Below are positions 28,571-37,684 of a stretch of DNA of 64,000 bases, piece after piece. Source of the stretch: Bacteroidota bacterium (lineage in GTDB: Bacteria; Bacteroidota; Bacteroidia; Bacteroidales; VadinHA17). The DNA is taken from the NCBI GenBank assembly GCA_016718875.1, contig JADKBL010000008.1, positions 92,104-156,103 on the forward strand. The letters run 5' to 3'. The notes beneath the pieces were generated by a model, which saw nothing but the letters and a program-made list of their open reading frames with translations, ran no database searches and was not told the DNA's origin. How positions within the stretch are numbered: the stretch's first letter is position 1; each line of letters opens with the position of its first letter. The translations under genes were made by a program, and so were the position numbers.

Positions 28571-30142
28571 ATGACTGCAAAATCAAAAACACAGCTTACA
28601 GGAATAAGGCTTTATGCCATTGTACTTCTTAGAATTGTCATTGGATGGCATTTCCTTTTCGAAGGTATTTCGAAACTATTCTCACCTTCCTGGTCTTCTG
28701 CTGACTTTCTCTTTTTATCAAACTGGATATTTAAGGATTTCTTCCATTGGATTGCAGAAAATCCGGGCATCCTGGCCTTCGCTGACTTTGCAGTGATCTG
28801 GGGACTTATAATAATAGGTCTGGCGCTATTCGTCGGTTTTTTTGACAGGATAATATCAATTGCGGGCATGGCACTCCTGGGACTATTCTGGCTGGCTAAT
28901 CCACCACTGACAGGAATGGATTTCGGATTACCCCATGAAGGAAATTACCTGATAGTTGACAAAAACCTTGTAGAACTGTTCGGACTCCTTGTTATTAGTC
29001 TTTTTCCTACCGGCAGGCTAATGGGGATAGAACTTTTTTTCAGAAGAGAGAAGGCTCCTGCGATTATACCAGAAACTGTTAAAGTTGATACTCAACCTGC
29101 TCCGGCAGAAACCACTGTCAATAACAGGCTAGACCGCAGGACGGTAATCAGAGGATTATCATCAATTCCTGTCCTGGGAATTTTCGGATATGCCCTGATG
29201 AAGCAAAAACAGTGGGAATCATATGAAGAGAAAAATCTTGTGGATGCTGTGACAGGAGCCAGCGCAAAAACATTTAATAATGCAAGCCTTAAAGAACTTA
29301 AAGCACAGGTTCCTCATGCAAAAATAAAAGACACTGAATTCAGCAGGATCATTCTGGGAGGAAATCTTCTTTCCGGCTGGGCGCATTCGCGCGATCTTAT
29401 ATATGTTTCCCAGCTGGTAAAAGCTTACCATCAGAAAGAGAAAATTTTCGCCACATTACTGCTTGCTGAAAAATGCGGCATCAACACTCTGCTCACAAAT
29501 CCAATACTCTGTTCATTGATAGATGAATACTGGAAAAGGGGAATCGGCAAGATCCAGTTCATTACAGATTGTGCAGGACTGAATTACAGTGACAAGGGGG
29601 CATCACCAATGCCATTTAATGAATATCTCGACAAAATAAAAAGGGCAATAGACACGGGTGCTATAGCCTGCTATATTCAGGGAGAAACAGCTGACTACTA
29701 CATGGGTAACGGGCAGCCTGATGTTATATCAAAGGTTTTGGATTACATCCGTTCAAATGGGCTTCTTACAGGTATCGGAGCACATAAAATAGAAACTATA
29801 AAAGCCTGTGTTGATTCCGGATTCGTACCTGATTTCTGGATGAAAACCATGCATCATTACAATTACTGGTCAGCAGGGCATCCTGTTGAACACGACAATA
29901 AATTCGACAATAATCCTGCTGAAACCATAGCGTATATGAAGACCCTTCCCCAGCCATTAATCGCATTCAAGGTCATGGCTGCCGGAGCAATCCTTCCAAA
30001 AGACGGATTCCGTTATGCTTTTGAGAACGGTGCTGACTTTATCTGTGCAGGGATGTATGATTTCCAGATGGTGGAGGATGTTAATATTGCCTGTGATATT
30101 CTGAAAAGCGATATTAAGAGAGAGAGGCAGTGGTATGCCTAG
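28571..30142 (+). CDS. DoxX-like membrane domain fused to a TIM-barrel-like domain
   Basis: 523 residues. Residues about 15-150 form four membrane helices of the DoxX/quinone-oxidase-subunit type (RIVIGWHFLFEGISKL, GLIIIGLALFVGF, GLLVISLFPTG). Residues 189-210 contain a twin arginine (DRRTVIRG) before a further hydrophobic stretch, looking like an internal Tat-type or membrane anchor segment. From about 245 a soluble alpha/beta domain follows (SRIILGGNLLSGWAHSRD, EYWKRGIGKIQFITD, AIACYIQGETADYY, FWMKTMHHYNYWSAG, IAFKVMAAGAI, GADFICAGMYDFQMVED), consistent with an aldo/keto-reductase-like or related TIM barrel. The fusion suggests sugar or alcohol oxidation coupled to the quinone pool, but this is inference. 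First gene of a plus-strand group with GH2-like and GH29 enzymes. Confidence 0.65.
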   Translation: MTAKSKTQLTGIRLYAIVLLRIVIGWHFLFEGISKLFSPSWSSADFLFLSNWIFKDFFHWIAENPGILAFADFAVIWGLIIIGLALFVGFFDRIISIAGMALLGLFWLANPPLTGMDFGLPHEGNYLIVDKNLVELFGLLVISLFPTGRLMGIELFFRREKAPAIIPETVKVDTQPAPAETTVNNRLDRRTVIRGLSSIPVLGIFGYALMKQKQWESYEEKNLVDAVTGASAKTFNNASLKELKAQVPHAKIKDTEFSRIILGGNLLSGWAHSRDLIYVSQLVKAYHQKEKIFATLLLAEKCGINTLLTNPILCSLIDEYWKRGIGKIQFITDCAGLNYSDKGASPMPFNEYLDKIKRAIDTGAIACYIQGETADYYMGNGQPDVISKVLDYIRSNGLLTGIGAHKIETIKACVDSGFVPDFWMKTMHHYNYWSAGHPVEHDNKFDNNPAETIAYMKTLPQPLIAFKVMAAGAILPKDGFRYAFENGADFICAGMYDFQMVEDVNIACDILKSDIKRERQWYA

Positions 30143-30145
30143 GTG

Positions 30146-30177
30146 GAGACTGGGTGAGGGGGAGACAGGGAGACTGG
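30146..30177 (+). repeat. Purine-rich GAGACTGGG repeat in spacer
   Basis: Directly after the DoxX-fusion gene, GAGACTGGG (30146-30154), GAGACAGGG (30162-30170) and GAGACTGG (30170-30177) occur, followed by AAAAGAC. The same unit in the same orientation relative to the preceding gene recurs at 31571 and twice at 61523-61550. Confidence 0.6.
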
Positions 30178-30208
30178 TAGATTAAAAGACAGAAGTTGGG
30201 AAATGAGG

Positions 30209-30238
30209 TTCCCCTCCCGGGAGGGGCAAGGGGTGGGT
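30209..30238 (+). repeat. Gene-end element TCCCCTCC..GGAGGGG..AGGGGTGGG
   Basis: Contains a perfect 16-bp palindrome CCCCTCCCGGGAGGGG (30211-30226), followed by CAAGGGGTGGGTTA. A near copy lies at 46391-46419 on the opposite strand, again downstream of a gene in the same relative orientation. It probably forms a strong hairpin at transcript ends and is likely one member of a dispersed family. Confidence 0.65.
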
Positions 30239-30273
30239 TAATACTAATAAACTGCAAATCAAATCATAATAAT

Positions 30274-31542
30274 ATGAAGAAACTGTTTTTTGCACTTATC
30301 TTTTCATCTATTATTTTTCCTGTATTTGGGCAAAAGAATATTGTCAAAATCACTAATGCAAATAACTCCTGGAGTCTGATTCTGAACGGGAATCAATTTT
30401 TTGTTAAAGGAGTGGTAGGTGATACTTATCTCGAAAAAGTACAAAGCTATGGAGGCAACTCAATCAGGATGGGTTCACGGAAGGAAGGCCTCGACAAAGC
30501 ACACAAACTCGGGTTGAATGTCCTTGTCAATCTTCCTGCAAATGCTGAACGGTATGGCTTCGACTACAATGATACATCAGCAGTCAGAAAACAAACAGAC
30601 AAGATAAAAGAGATTGTGACTAACACAAAAGACCATCCGTCAGTTCTGATGTGGTCAGTCGGTAATGAACTCGATTTTATTCCACCAAATAATCCCTTCA
30701 ATCCGAAAGTATGGGATGCAGTTAACGCCGCTGCCGTTGAAATAAAAAAAATTGATCCCGATCACCCGGTTATGACAGTTATCGGTACAAGCAGGATGTA
30801 TAAAATTGCTGATATTGTAAAAAGATGTCCTGACCTTGACCTGCTGGGAATAAACTCATACGGAGATATTTATACAATAGGCGACACACTTGCAAAATAT
30901 GGATGGACAAAACCATATGTTATTGCTGAATGGGGTCCTGACGGTTACTGGGAAGTTAAAAAGACTTCATGGAAAGCACCGTATGAACAGACAGGGCGGG
31001 AGAAATACGATTGTTACGAAAGCAAATACCTGAGAGCTATGAGTGAAAGGAACAGAAGATGCCTTGGATCTTATGTTTTCTACTGGTCCGGGTTCAAGCA
31101 GGAGACAACGCATACCTGGTTCTGCATGTTCGATTCAACAGGACTTGAATCACCACAGGTTGGACTTATGCACAGGATGTGGACCGGAATGATGAAAGAG
31201 AATGAGGCCCCGATAGTTGATTCCCTGAATATTGATAAGTATGTTCGCTATCAGGATATCATTATTGCTCCGGGAAGCAACCATTCTTCTTCAGTCAGGG
31301 CATCAGATGCTGATAATGACAACCTTACATACAAATGGGAGGTCAAACCTGAAGCTAATTATGCTTCTTATGCCGGACAGGGGGAAGTTGCTCCAAAACC
31401 TGTAACAGGGCTTGTTTCAGGTAACAGTTCTGCAGTGAATTTCAAAGCTCCTGCAGAAACAGGGGCATACAGACTTTTCGTTTATGCATTTGATAATAAA
31501 GGACATTTCTCAACTGCCAATCTTCCGTTTCTGGTGAAGTGA
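30274..31542 (+). CDS. Secreted GH2-type TIM-barrel glycoside hydrolase
   Basis: 422 residues from the ATG at 30274 (MKKLFFALIF, signal ending VFGQ); upstream in-frame starts lie in spacer repeats and are rejected. The catalytic domain resembles the TIM barrel of GH2: NSIRMGSRKEGLDKAHKLGLNV patterns, acid/base Glu in SVGNELDF (about E132), nucleophile Glu in IAEWGPDG (about E219). There is no N-terminal sugar-binding jelly roll typical of full GH2 enzymes. A C-terminal Ig/cadherin-like domain (about 325-420, SDADNDNLTYKWEV) is present instead. Probably a periplasmic or surface retaining glycosidase. Next gene is a GH29 fucosidase in the same direction. Confidence 0.7.
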   Translation: MKKLFFALIFSSIIFPVFGQKNIVKITNANNSWSLILNGNQFFVKGVVGDTYLEKVQSYGGNSIRMGSRKEGLDKAHKLGLNVLVNLPANAERYGFDYNDTSAVRKQTDKIKEIVTNTKDHPSVLMWSVGNELDFIPPNNPFNPKVWDAVNAAAVEIKKIDPDHPVMTVIGTSRMYKIADIVKRCPDLDLLGINSYGDIYTIGDTLAKYGWTKPYVIAEWGPDGYWEVKKTSWKAPYEQTGREKYDCYESKYLRAMSERNRRCLGSYVFYWSGFKQETTHTWFCMFDSTGLESPQVGLMHRMWTGMMKENEAPIVDSLNIDKYVRYQDIIIAPGSNHSSSVRASDADNDNLTYKWEVKPEANYASYAGQGEVAPKPVTGLVSGNSSAVNFKAPAETGAYRLFVYAFDNKGHFSTANLPFLVK

Positions 31543-31551
31543 GAGGGAGTC

Positions 31552-31567
31552 CCCGATAGCTATCGGG
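31552..31567. repeat. Perfect palindrome CCCGATAGCTATCGGG
   Basis: Sixteen-base perfect palindrome ten bases after the GH2-like stop codon, flanked by GGGAG on both sides and followed by GAGACTGGGAGA (31571-31582) and AAAAGAC/AAAGAC units. Palindromes of this type recur in Bacteroidota spacers; it may work as a terminator or mRNA-end stabiliser. Confidence 0.6.
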
Positions 31568-31650
31568 AGGGAGACTGGGAGATGGGGTGAGTAAAAGACA
31601 AAAGACTAAAGACAAAAAAATAAGATATCAATAAGGAATATACAGATTTC

Positions 31651-33036
31651 ATGAAAACAAAATTCCTGATTTTACTTCTATTAATTTCAACTGTTTCAGG
31701 GATCGCACAGGTACAAATACCGTTGCCTACTCCCATTCAGCAGGCCTGGCAGAATGCAGAACTTACTGTTTTGATCAGTTACGATTTGCATGTCAGTGAC
31801 AGGGAGAAATACCATCAGCCACAAAACAGGATTACCCCGATAACCGATTACAATATTTTCAATCCGGAAAAACTTGATACCGACCAATGGATAGAAGCTG
31901 TAAAAGGTATGGGAGCCAGGCTGGCAATTCTAACGGTTACCCACGAAACAGGATTTGCGCTATACCAGTCGGATGTAAATCCTTATTGCATGAAAGCCCT
32001 GAAGTATAAGGATGGGAAAGGTGATATTGTTCGAGATTTTGTAGCCTCCTGCAGAAAATTTGGCATATTACCCGGACTATATATAGGAATCCGGTGGAAC
32101 TCTTTTATGGGAGTATATGACTTTATGGTCCACAGCGACAGCAGCCAGTTTGCCCGAAATCGTCAGGCATACTACAACAGGCTATGCGAAAAAATGACCG
32201 AGGAGCTCATGTCTAGATACGGTGAACTTAGCATGGTTTGGTTTGATGGTGGTGCGCATGGGCCTGAACTTGGAGGTGCTGATATATTGCCAATTGTTGA
32301 AAAATACCAGAAAAATATAATCTTTTATCACAATACCCAACGGGCTGATATCCGATGGGGAGGAAGCGAAAGCGGTACTGTTTCCTATCCCTGCTGGGGG
32401 ACATTTCCATATCCATTTTCCCATTCCACCAATCAAAAGGAGATCTTTAAAGATGACTTCAGGCTGCTGAAAGTAGGCGATCCCAATGGAAAATATTATA
32501 TGCCAGCCATGAGCGATGCTCCATTACGGGGATATAACGGGCACCATGAGTGGTTCTGGGAACCTGGAGATGAAGCATATATTTTCCCTCTTGAAAACCT
32601 TATGAAGATGTATTACGGTTCGGTTGGCAGAAATTCAACCCTTATTCTCGGTATAACACCGGATGCTGACGGATTGATACCGGAATCTGATGCAAAAAGA
32701 ATCAGGGAATTTGGCGATGAGATTAAAAGAAGGTTCTCAAATCCGATTGCATCTACAAGCGGAACTGGAAACCTGATAAATCTTAAACTTCAAAAAAGAC
32801 AAAAGGTGAATCAATTGGTTTTAAAGGAAGATTTTTCAAAAGGGGAACGGGTAAGAAAATTTGTAGTAGAGGGAAGAACTTCAAAAGGATGGCAAACCAT
32901 TTCTGAAGGTACGTGCATTGGACATAAATTCATTCATCTGTTTGATCCTGTAGAAGTTTCTGCATTCAGACTTAAAATTCCTGAATCCATTGGAGATCCA
33001 CTTGTATCAGAATTTTCAGTATTCTATATAGAGTAG
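31651..33036 (+). CDS. GH29 alpha-L-fucosidase
   Basis: 461 residues, signal peptide ending GIAQ (20). Hydrolyses terminal alpha-L-fucose from glycans. GH29 features: LAILTVTHETGFALYQSD (about 91-108), with the family His, RDFVASCRKFGILPGLYIG (128-146), and the nucleophile Asp in MVWFDGGAHG (D199). GSVGRNSTLILGITPDADG near residue 325 is the usual end of the barrel. The C-terminal 100 residues form a beta-sandwich. The HETGF replacing the usual HHDGF places it in the broader, less alpha-1,2-specific GH29 branch. Co-directional with the GH2-like enzyme and an SGNH esterase, consistent with step-wise trimming of a decorated, possibly acetylated glycan. Confidence 0.88.
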   Translation: MKTKFLILLLLISTVSGIAQVQIPLPTPIQQAWQNAELTVLISYDLHVSDREKYHQPQNRITPITDYNIFNPEKLDTDQWIEAVKGMGARLAILTVTHETGFALYQSDVNPYCMKALKYKDGKGDIVRDFVASCRKFGILPGLYIGIRWNSFMGVYDFMVHSDSSQFARNRQAYYNRLCEKMTEELMSRYGELSMVWFDGGAHGPELGGADILPIVEKYQKNIIFYHNTQRADIRWGGSESGTVSYPCWGTFPYPFSHSTNQKEIFKDDFRLLKVGDPNGKYYMPAMSDAPLRGYNGHHEWFWEPGDEAYIFPLENLMKMYYGSVGRNSTLILGITPDADGLIPESDAKRIREFGDEIKRRFSNPIASTSGTGNLINLKLQKRQKVNQLVLKEDFSKGERVRKFVVEGRTSKGWQTISEGTCIGHKFIHLFDPVEVSAFRLKIPESIGDPLVSEFSVFYIE

Positions 33037-33057
33037 CATTTTTTATTGAAGTCAGTT

Positions 33058-33766
33058 ATGAAATCAAATATCCGGGTTATAATAATTGGCATTTTATTCT
33101 GGTGCCTTCTGCCATTGCCAAATAAAGGTGAAGAATGTGCTGAGGCAATGAAGAAAATAAAAGTTGCCTGTATCGGCGACAGTATTACCTTTGGAGCACG
33201 TCTGGAGGATAGCAACAGGTTTTCCTATCCGGCACAATTACAGGTACTTTTGGGCGACAATTATCGTGTTGAAAATTTTGGAATAGGTGGATGTACACTT
33301 ATTCGTAAAGGGACGCCAAATGTTTGGACACAAATTGTAAAAATAGCAGAATCAAATCCTGATATAGTTATAATTTGTCTTGGTACAAATGATACATGTG
33401 GAGGTACACGTGCATGCTGGGATCATAAAAATGATTTTCCGGATGATTACCGTGATTTGATTGACACATTGCGCACTATTTCTTCAAAACCAGTAATATA
33501 TTTATGTGCCCCTTCACCCATGGTAATTGAAACATCAGGACTGGATAGCACCCGTATTGCCGACCTGAAGGAAAGGCAACCAAGGCTTAAGGAATTAATT
33601 GCCATAATAAAAGGAGATTTCTATCGAGAAAAATACCAACTTTATCGACCTAAATACACCGATGTCAAATAAACCCGAATTGTTTACTGAAAAAGACGGA
33701 GTCCATCCAAATAAAGACGGCTACCTGTTTATTGCAGAATTGGTGCATAAGGCGATTCAGAAATAA
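33058..33766 (+). CDS. SGNH/GDSL hydrolase, C terminus frameshifted
   Basis: Probable carbohydrate esterase removing acetyl groups. Start taken at ATG 33058 (a TTG at 33046 is in frame but less likely); signal segment then KKIKVACIGDSITFG with the catalytic Ser of block I, IGGC (block II-like) and LGTND (block III). In the frame used so far the chain stops at 33672 without the catalytic Asp-His block. That block, DGVHPNKDGY, followed by a normal end, lies one frame away and stops at 33766. Removing one A from the A5 run 33629-33633 gives a full protein of about 235 residues with NFIDL leading into the DGVHP block. Assembly error or recent inactivation. Starts 22 bases after the fucosidase stop. 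Confidence 0.8.
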
Positions 33767-33804
33767 TAAGATTCTAAAAACAACGCCGGTAAAGATCAAA
33801 GTTT

Positions 33805-34023
33805 ATGAAAACAAAAGCAGGAAAAGAGATAGAGAATCCAATGAATAAGAATCCCAATAACTGGTGGAAAGGGATTCTCTATTTCAATCGCAGCGATCAT
33901 AGGTTAATTGTCCCGAAGAACAATCCCTACCTGGGATGGACGCTTAATTTTGCCAGTCCCTATACATACATTTTTCTTATTGCAATAGCTGCAATTGCTG
34001 TAATTTCGGAATATATGTTTTAA
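33805..34023 (+). CDS. Small DUF5808 membrane protein
   Basis: 72 residues. The middle matches the DUF5808 pattern: NWWKGILYFNRSD, then RLIVPKNNPYLGWTLNFASP, followed by one transmembrane helix (about 48-68) at the C terminus. Function is unknown; this domain is normally seen in small membrane proteins or attached to DUF1648-type membrane proteins. It closes the fucosidase/esterase group on the plus strand and converges with the hydrolase at 34032. The link with glycan genes may be accidental. Confidence 0.7.
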   Translation: MKTKAGKEIENPMNKNPNNWWKGILYFNRSDHRLIVPKNNPYLGWTLNFASPYTYIFLIAIAAIAVISEYMF

Positions 34024-34030
34024 AACATAT
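34013..34030. terminator. Palindrome between convergent gene ends
   Basis: ATATGTTTTAAAACATAT is a perfect 18-bp palindrome that spans the stop codon of the DUF5808 gene, two bases before the last base of the convergent hydrolase gene at 34032. It could be a weak two-way terminator; the stem is short and AT-rich, so this is tentative. Confidence 0.35.
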
Positions 34031-34031
34031 T

Positions 34032-35999
34032 TCAGACTTTCAGAAGCAGGTAACTCTTTGGCTTAATTGTCTTACCATCAATAACAAATGGTTCAGGACC
34101 AAAATTGCAGATGATCCTGTCGCCTGTTGAAAATGATGTCTCTTCAACATTATAGTCATCTGAAAGGAACCGATGGCTCGTCATCTCGGCCGTTCCAATT
34201 TTTTCATGCCAATCATCCACATGTGATAGCGATTTGAACAACTCCTCCTGGTTCCATTGCGGATTTATAGAAAAATGAGCCATATAACCCCACAGCATAT
34301 CTTCAAGATATCCGGGGTAATCGGTATTCCTGCTAACACCTCCGTAACGTGTATTGAATGCAGCATCGTGAAATACAAGTGGCCATAACGGAATTGATCT
34401 TCCCCTGGTACGCTGATGCCTGTTCTCATACCAGTCGAGGTAAGGGATTCCGAAATCAGCGGATTCTTCACTTCCCAGAAGGATGCCCTGTTCCTTATAA
34501 AACTTCAATAGTTCAATCTTAGCTTCGAGATCCTCCTTTTTGGTCAGTCTGTTCTCAGGCTCAAATGACTGGTAAAGCTGCATTGCTGTAATAATATCAA
34601 CAAACATGGCTTTGGGAGCTACTGTTTTAATCTTCTCCCAGTTCCGTTTTGCATATTCAATACTGTATCTTGAATTCAATATAAAAGCCTGTCCACCTGC
34701 CCATACTCCACCTGTAAGCAGAGAACCATCGGCATTATGATTGACTCCTTTGGGGAAACTGGCAGTATGATCATAAATATCCTGGTTATTATCATGCAGG
34801 CAGGTCAGTACCGGTCCACCGGATGAAAGAATCTCTCCAAGTTCAGAGATTTCGCCAAGTGATGGTTCCGGAGGCCACACATCCTGATGTGAGTAGTCAT
34901 AACCCCCATTGATCCAGCCTCCTATCTTTATCAATCCCTTACTGAGCCCCAGTTTTTTAAGCTTCTCAATTAATTCTCCGAGCTGTTTGTAAGTGAAAAG
35001 TATCTTTACCTTGTTTTCAGAATCAGCAGAAACCCTATCACTTGCATAGATCTCTTCTGATTTTCTTATGTTATCTGAAGGGAATGCCAGGTTGATCCAG
35101 AAAGCCCTTCCTCCTTTCAGACAATTCAGATATTTGTTATTATTTATCTTTTCATTCAGTGAAACAAACTTTCCCTTATCGATTATCCATTTCCGGAAAA
35201 CTTTGGCAATATCAACATAATCACCTTTCAGAAACTGCATCCTCCATGTAAAACTGTGACTCCATTTATTCAGAGACCTTGTCAAAATGGGTGTTGCAGT
35301 TCTGTTTGCGACAAAGCCATATGAATCCTCAAACCCGTCATCAAAGATCCCAATCCAGGCTGAATCTCCGGATAATCCTCCCAGGAATCGCATATTAAGG
35401 CGGGTGTAGAAAGGATAAATATATCTCGCGAACATCGATGACTCTTCTTTTTCCCGGTATATCTCCCCCACACCCTTTGGGATAACAATAGCATCTGAAA
35501 TAACCGGTGGAGGGAAAACAAGACTCGGAATTGAATCTTCAATTTCACTGGTCTTAAATACAAGCCATTTACCATCAAGTCTTATTTCACAAAAGAATTT
35601 CCCTATAATCAGATTGTTCAACCCTAACAGTGTGAACCTTATTCCTTCTCCTTCCACAATTCCGGCAAATCTTCCCGGATATTGTCCGGTGAGACTTCTG
35701 TTGGTGTTAAGCCATACCTCCCCAACCTCCACAATTGTTTTATCCTGAATAGCCAGAGGCCATGATTCCCATTTATATCCGTTGCTTAAATCTTCAACTT
35801 TAAAAAGAGCATTGGAGAATATTTCTACTTTCAGAAATTCATTCTGAAGTTCATTAAGAAGAGTTAGCTTCTGTTCTTCAGCATATTTATCTTTATAATC
35901 TATATATCCTGGCACTGATTTGTCATTACCCAGATTTTTACAGGCTGATACCCCGGCTGCTGCTATAATGGATGATTTAAAGAAGTTTCTACGTTTCAT
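34032..35999 (-). CDS. Putative GH101/GH129-like glycoside hydrolase with Tat-like signal
   Basis: 655 residues from ATG 35999 (MKRRNFFKSS), which gives a Tat-type motif followed by a possible lipobox (VSAC). N-terminal 250 residues are beta-rich, a mutarotase-like sandwich. The central part is a TIM barrel with GLIKIGGWINGGYDYSH, a LTCLHDNNQDIYDHT segment, an Asp at the strand end in KAMFVDIITAM (candidate nucleophile) and GSEESADFG (candidate acid). This layout resembles the DUF5696/GH101/GH129 group of alpha-N-acetylgalactosaminidase-like proteins, but similarity is by pattern only. A small C-terminal beta domain ends the chain. It lies 10 bases after a GH29 fucosidase gene on the same strand, so both likely act on one substrate. 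Confidence 0.5.
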   Translation of the reverse strand: MKRRNFFKSSIIAAAGVSACKNLGNDKSVPGYIDYKDKYAEEQKLTLLNELQNEFLKVEIFSNALFKVEDLSNGYKWESWPLAIQDKTIVEVGEVWLNTNRSLTGQYPGRFAGIVEGEGIRFTLLGLNNLIIGKFFCEIRLDGKWLVFKTSEIEDSIPSLVFPPPVISDAIVIPKGVGEIYREKEESSMFARYIYPFYTRLNMRFLGGLSGDSAWIGIFDDGFEDSYGFVANRTATPILTRSLNKWSHSFTWRMQFLKGDYVDIAKVFRKWIIDKGKFVSLNEKINNNKYLNCLKGGRAFWINLAFPSDNIRKSEEIYASDRVSADSENKVKILFTYKQLGELIEKLKKLGLSKGLIKIGGWINGGYDYSHQDVWPPEPSLGEISELGEILSSGGPVLTCLHDNNQDIYDHTASFPKGVNHNADGSLLTGGVWAGGQAFILNSRYSIEYAKRNWEKIKTVAPKAMFVDIITAMQLYQSFEPENRLTKKEDLEAKIELLKFYKEQGILLGSEESADFGIPYLDWYENRHQRTRGRSIPLWPLVFHDAAFNTRYGGVSRNTDYPGYLEDMLWGYMAHFSINPQWNQEELFKSLSHVDDWHEKIGTAEMTSHRFLSDDYNVEETSFSTGDRIICNFGPEPFVIDGKTIKPKSYLLLKV

Positions 36000-36009
36000 A
36001 TTATGCATT

Positions 36010-37587
36010 CTAATTTTTGAATTCAATTTTTAAAGCAATAACATTCCAATCAGGCAAATCTGAAGAAAGCATTACGGAAAGAGCTTCTTCTCCCAGCTCC
36101 CATTTAAGTTTTTCCTCTAACCCTAAAATGGATACATTCTTTATTTTTTTAGCAGCCAGACCTTTTTGTGTTCCAAGAGATGAAATAACTATTTCCCTGT
36201 CAGGTTTTTCCATCAGGAAAGCATAAAGAAAATTGTCCTTTACAGTAAACCTGATATCTGAAGATGTATAGGGCCTTACATCTTTAACTCCTCCAAACGT
36301 CCCTTTTGCCTGGTTTTCAGTGGAGGGTCCCTCACCGTAAACTTTCCAGGGCCTTGTTCCGTAAATACCTTCGCCGTTGACAGGTGTCCATGCAGCAACT
36401 TCCTCAAGGATGTCAATAACATCCTGTTCGAGATCTCCTTCAGGTGTCTGAACTACATTCAGCAGCAGGTTCCCGTTTTTGCTGACTATATCTACAAGCA
36501 TCTGGATGACCTGCAGTCCGGTCATATATTTCTGCCCTGTCCTGTAATACCAGTCTCCTATCGAAGTATCTGTCTGCCATGGATATGGACTAATTGAATC
36601 CATAGCCCCGCGTTCAATATCGCTTACCCATCTGCCTTCAGAGCCGAAATGCTTGCAGGTATAAACAGCTTCCAGACTGCCATTATTCTTAGTAATATCC
36701 TGGTTATAAAAATGCGATACCATTGTTCTGCCTACTGAGCCAAAAGGCATTTCACTGTCTGAGTAGAGAAGGTCAGGCTTGTACATATCGATCACCTCGG
36801 TAATTGAACTCAGCCATTCCTGCTGGTTAGCTGAATCGGTAGTGAGCCATCCCATATCATTATCAGCAGTTTTCTTATGATAAAGATCCTGGAATTCAGG
36901 GTCAGCACCATCAAAGGGAATGCCTTTCATTGGCCCTTTTCTGTCAGCATAGTGGCTGGGCTGGAACCAGGTGTAGCTGGCTCCAAGGTGTTCAGATATA
37001 CCGAATCTGAGACCTTCATTTTTGGCAGCCTTCTGCCAGAGCCCTACCACATCCTTCATCGGTCCCATCTTAACCGAATTCCATCTGTGGATCTTTGAAT
37101 CCCAAAGGAAGAAATTATCATGATGGGTTGCCATACTTACAAAATACTTTGCCCCCACCCTTTTATATAATGCCATCAGTTTGTCAGGATCCCATCTTTC
37201 GGCTTTCCAGAGAGGGATAATGTCCTTGTATCCGAATTTAGAAGGATGTCCATAATGCTCAAGATGATACAGATATTCACGACTTGATTCACCTGTAAAT
37301 TCACCTGTTTTACGGTTTCTGATATCCGACTCATACATTTTACGTGCATACCAGTCGCCCTGACGTGGAACTGCCTGGGGACCCCAGTGTGCCCAGATCC
37401 CGAATTTGGCATCCCGGAACCATTCAGGATACTCGTATTGTCTGAATGATTCAAAATCTGAGGTAAATGAAGGAGTGAATATCCGGGGAGCCGGTTTCTC
37501 CTGATTTTCTTTACAGGAAACAAAAAGACCTGATACCGAACACAATATTACAATCAGTATCGTCCTGTTACGTTTCAATGTTGACAT
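36010..37587 (-). CDS. GH29 alpha-L-fucosidase lipoprotein
   Basis: 525 residues from ATG 37587 (MSTLKRNRTI), chosen because it gives a clean lipoprotein signal with cysteine 25 in LFVSC; earlier in-frame starts run into the divergent promoter. Typical GH29 landmarks: PEWFRDAKFGIWAHWG, KYFVSMATHHDNFFLWDS, LRFGISEHLGASYTW and the nucleophile Asp in PDLLYSDSEMPFG. GNLLLNVVQTPEGDLE ends the barrel, followed by a beta-sandwich. The full HHDNF and ISEHL motifs make this the classical fucosidase of the two in the window. It would sit on the outer membrane. Transcribed with the GH101/129-like gene and divergent (97-base gap) from the six-hairpin glycosidase at 37685. Confidence 0.9.
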   Translation of the reverse strand: MSTLKRNRTILIVILCSVSGLFVSCKENQEKPAPRIFTPSFTSDFESFRQYEYPEWFRDAKFGIWAHWGPQAVPRQGDWYARKMYESDIRNRKTGEFTGESSREYLYHLEHYGHPSKFGYKDIIPLWKAERWDPDKLMALYKRVGAKYFVSMATHHDNFFLWDSKIHRWNSVKMGPMKDVVGLWQKAAKNEGLRFGISEHLGASYTWFQPSHYADRKGPMKGIPFDGADPEFQDLYHKKTADNDMGWLTTDSANQQEWLSSITEVIDMYKPDLLYSDSEMPFGSVGRTMVSHFYNQDITKNNGSLEAVYTCKHFGSEGRWVSDIERGAMDSISPYPWQTDTSIGDWYYRTGQKYMTGLQVIQMLVDIVSKNGNLLLNVVQTPEGDLEQDVIDILEEVAAWTPVNGEGIYGTRPWKVYGEGPSTENQAKGTFGGVKDVRPYTSSDIRFTVKDNFLYAFLMEKPDREIVISSLGTQKGLAAKKIKNVSILGLEEKLKWELGEEALSVMLSSDLPDWNVIALKIEFKN

Positions 37588-37684
37588 ATGCCCTGTTTTT
37601 TTGGAAGAAATGGATAAATTTCGAAAATAATTTCTGTAAATTACTAATAAATTTTTAACGCAACAATCAAGAGCCAACTGCATT

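Noticed and set aside
31552..31567. Transposon end or attachment site
   Set aside because: The palindrome has no flanking duplication, integrase or transposase nearby.
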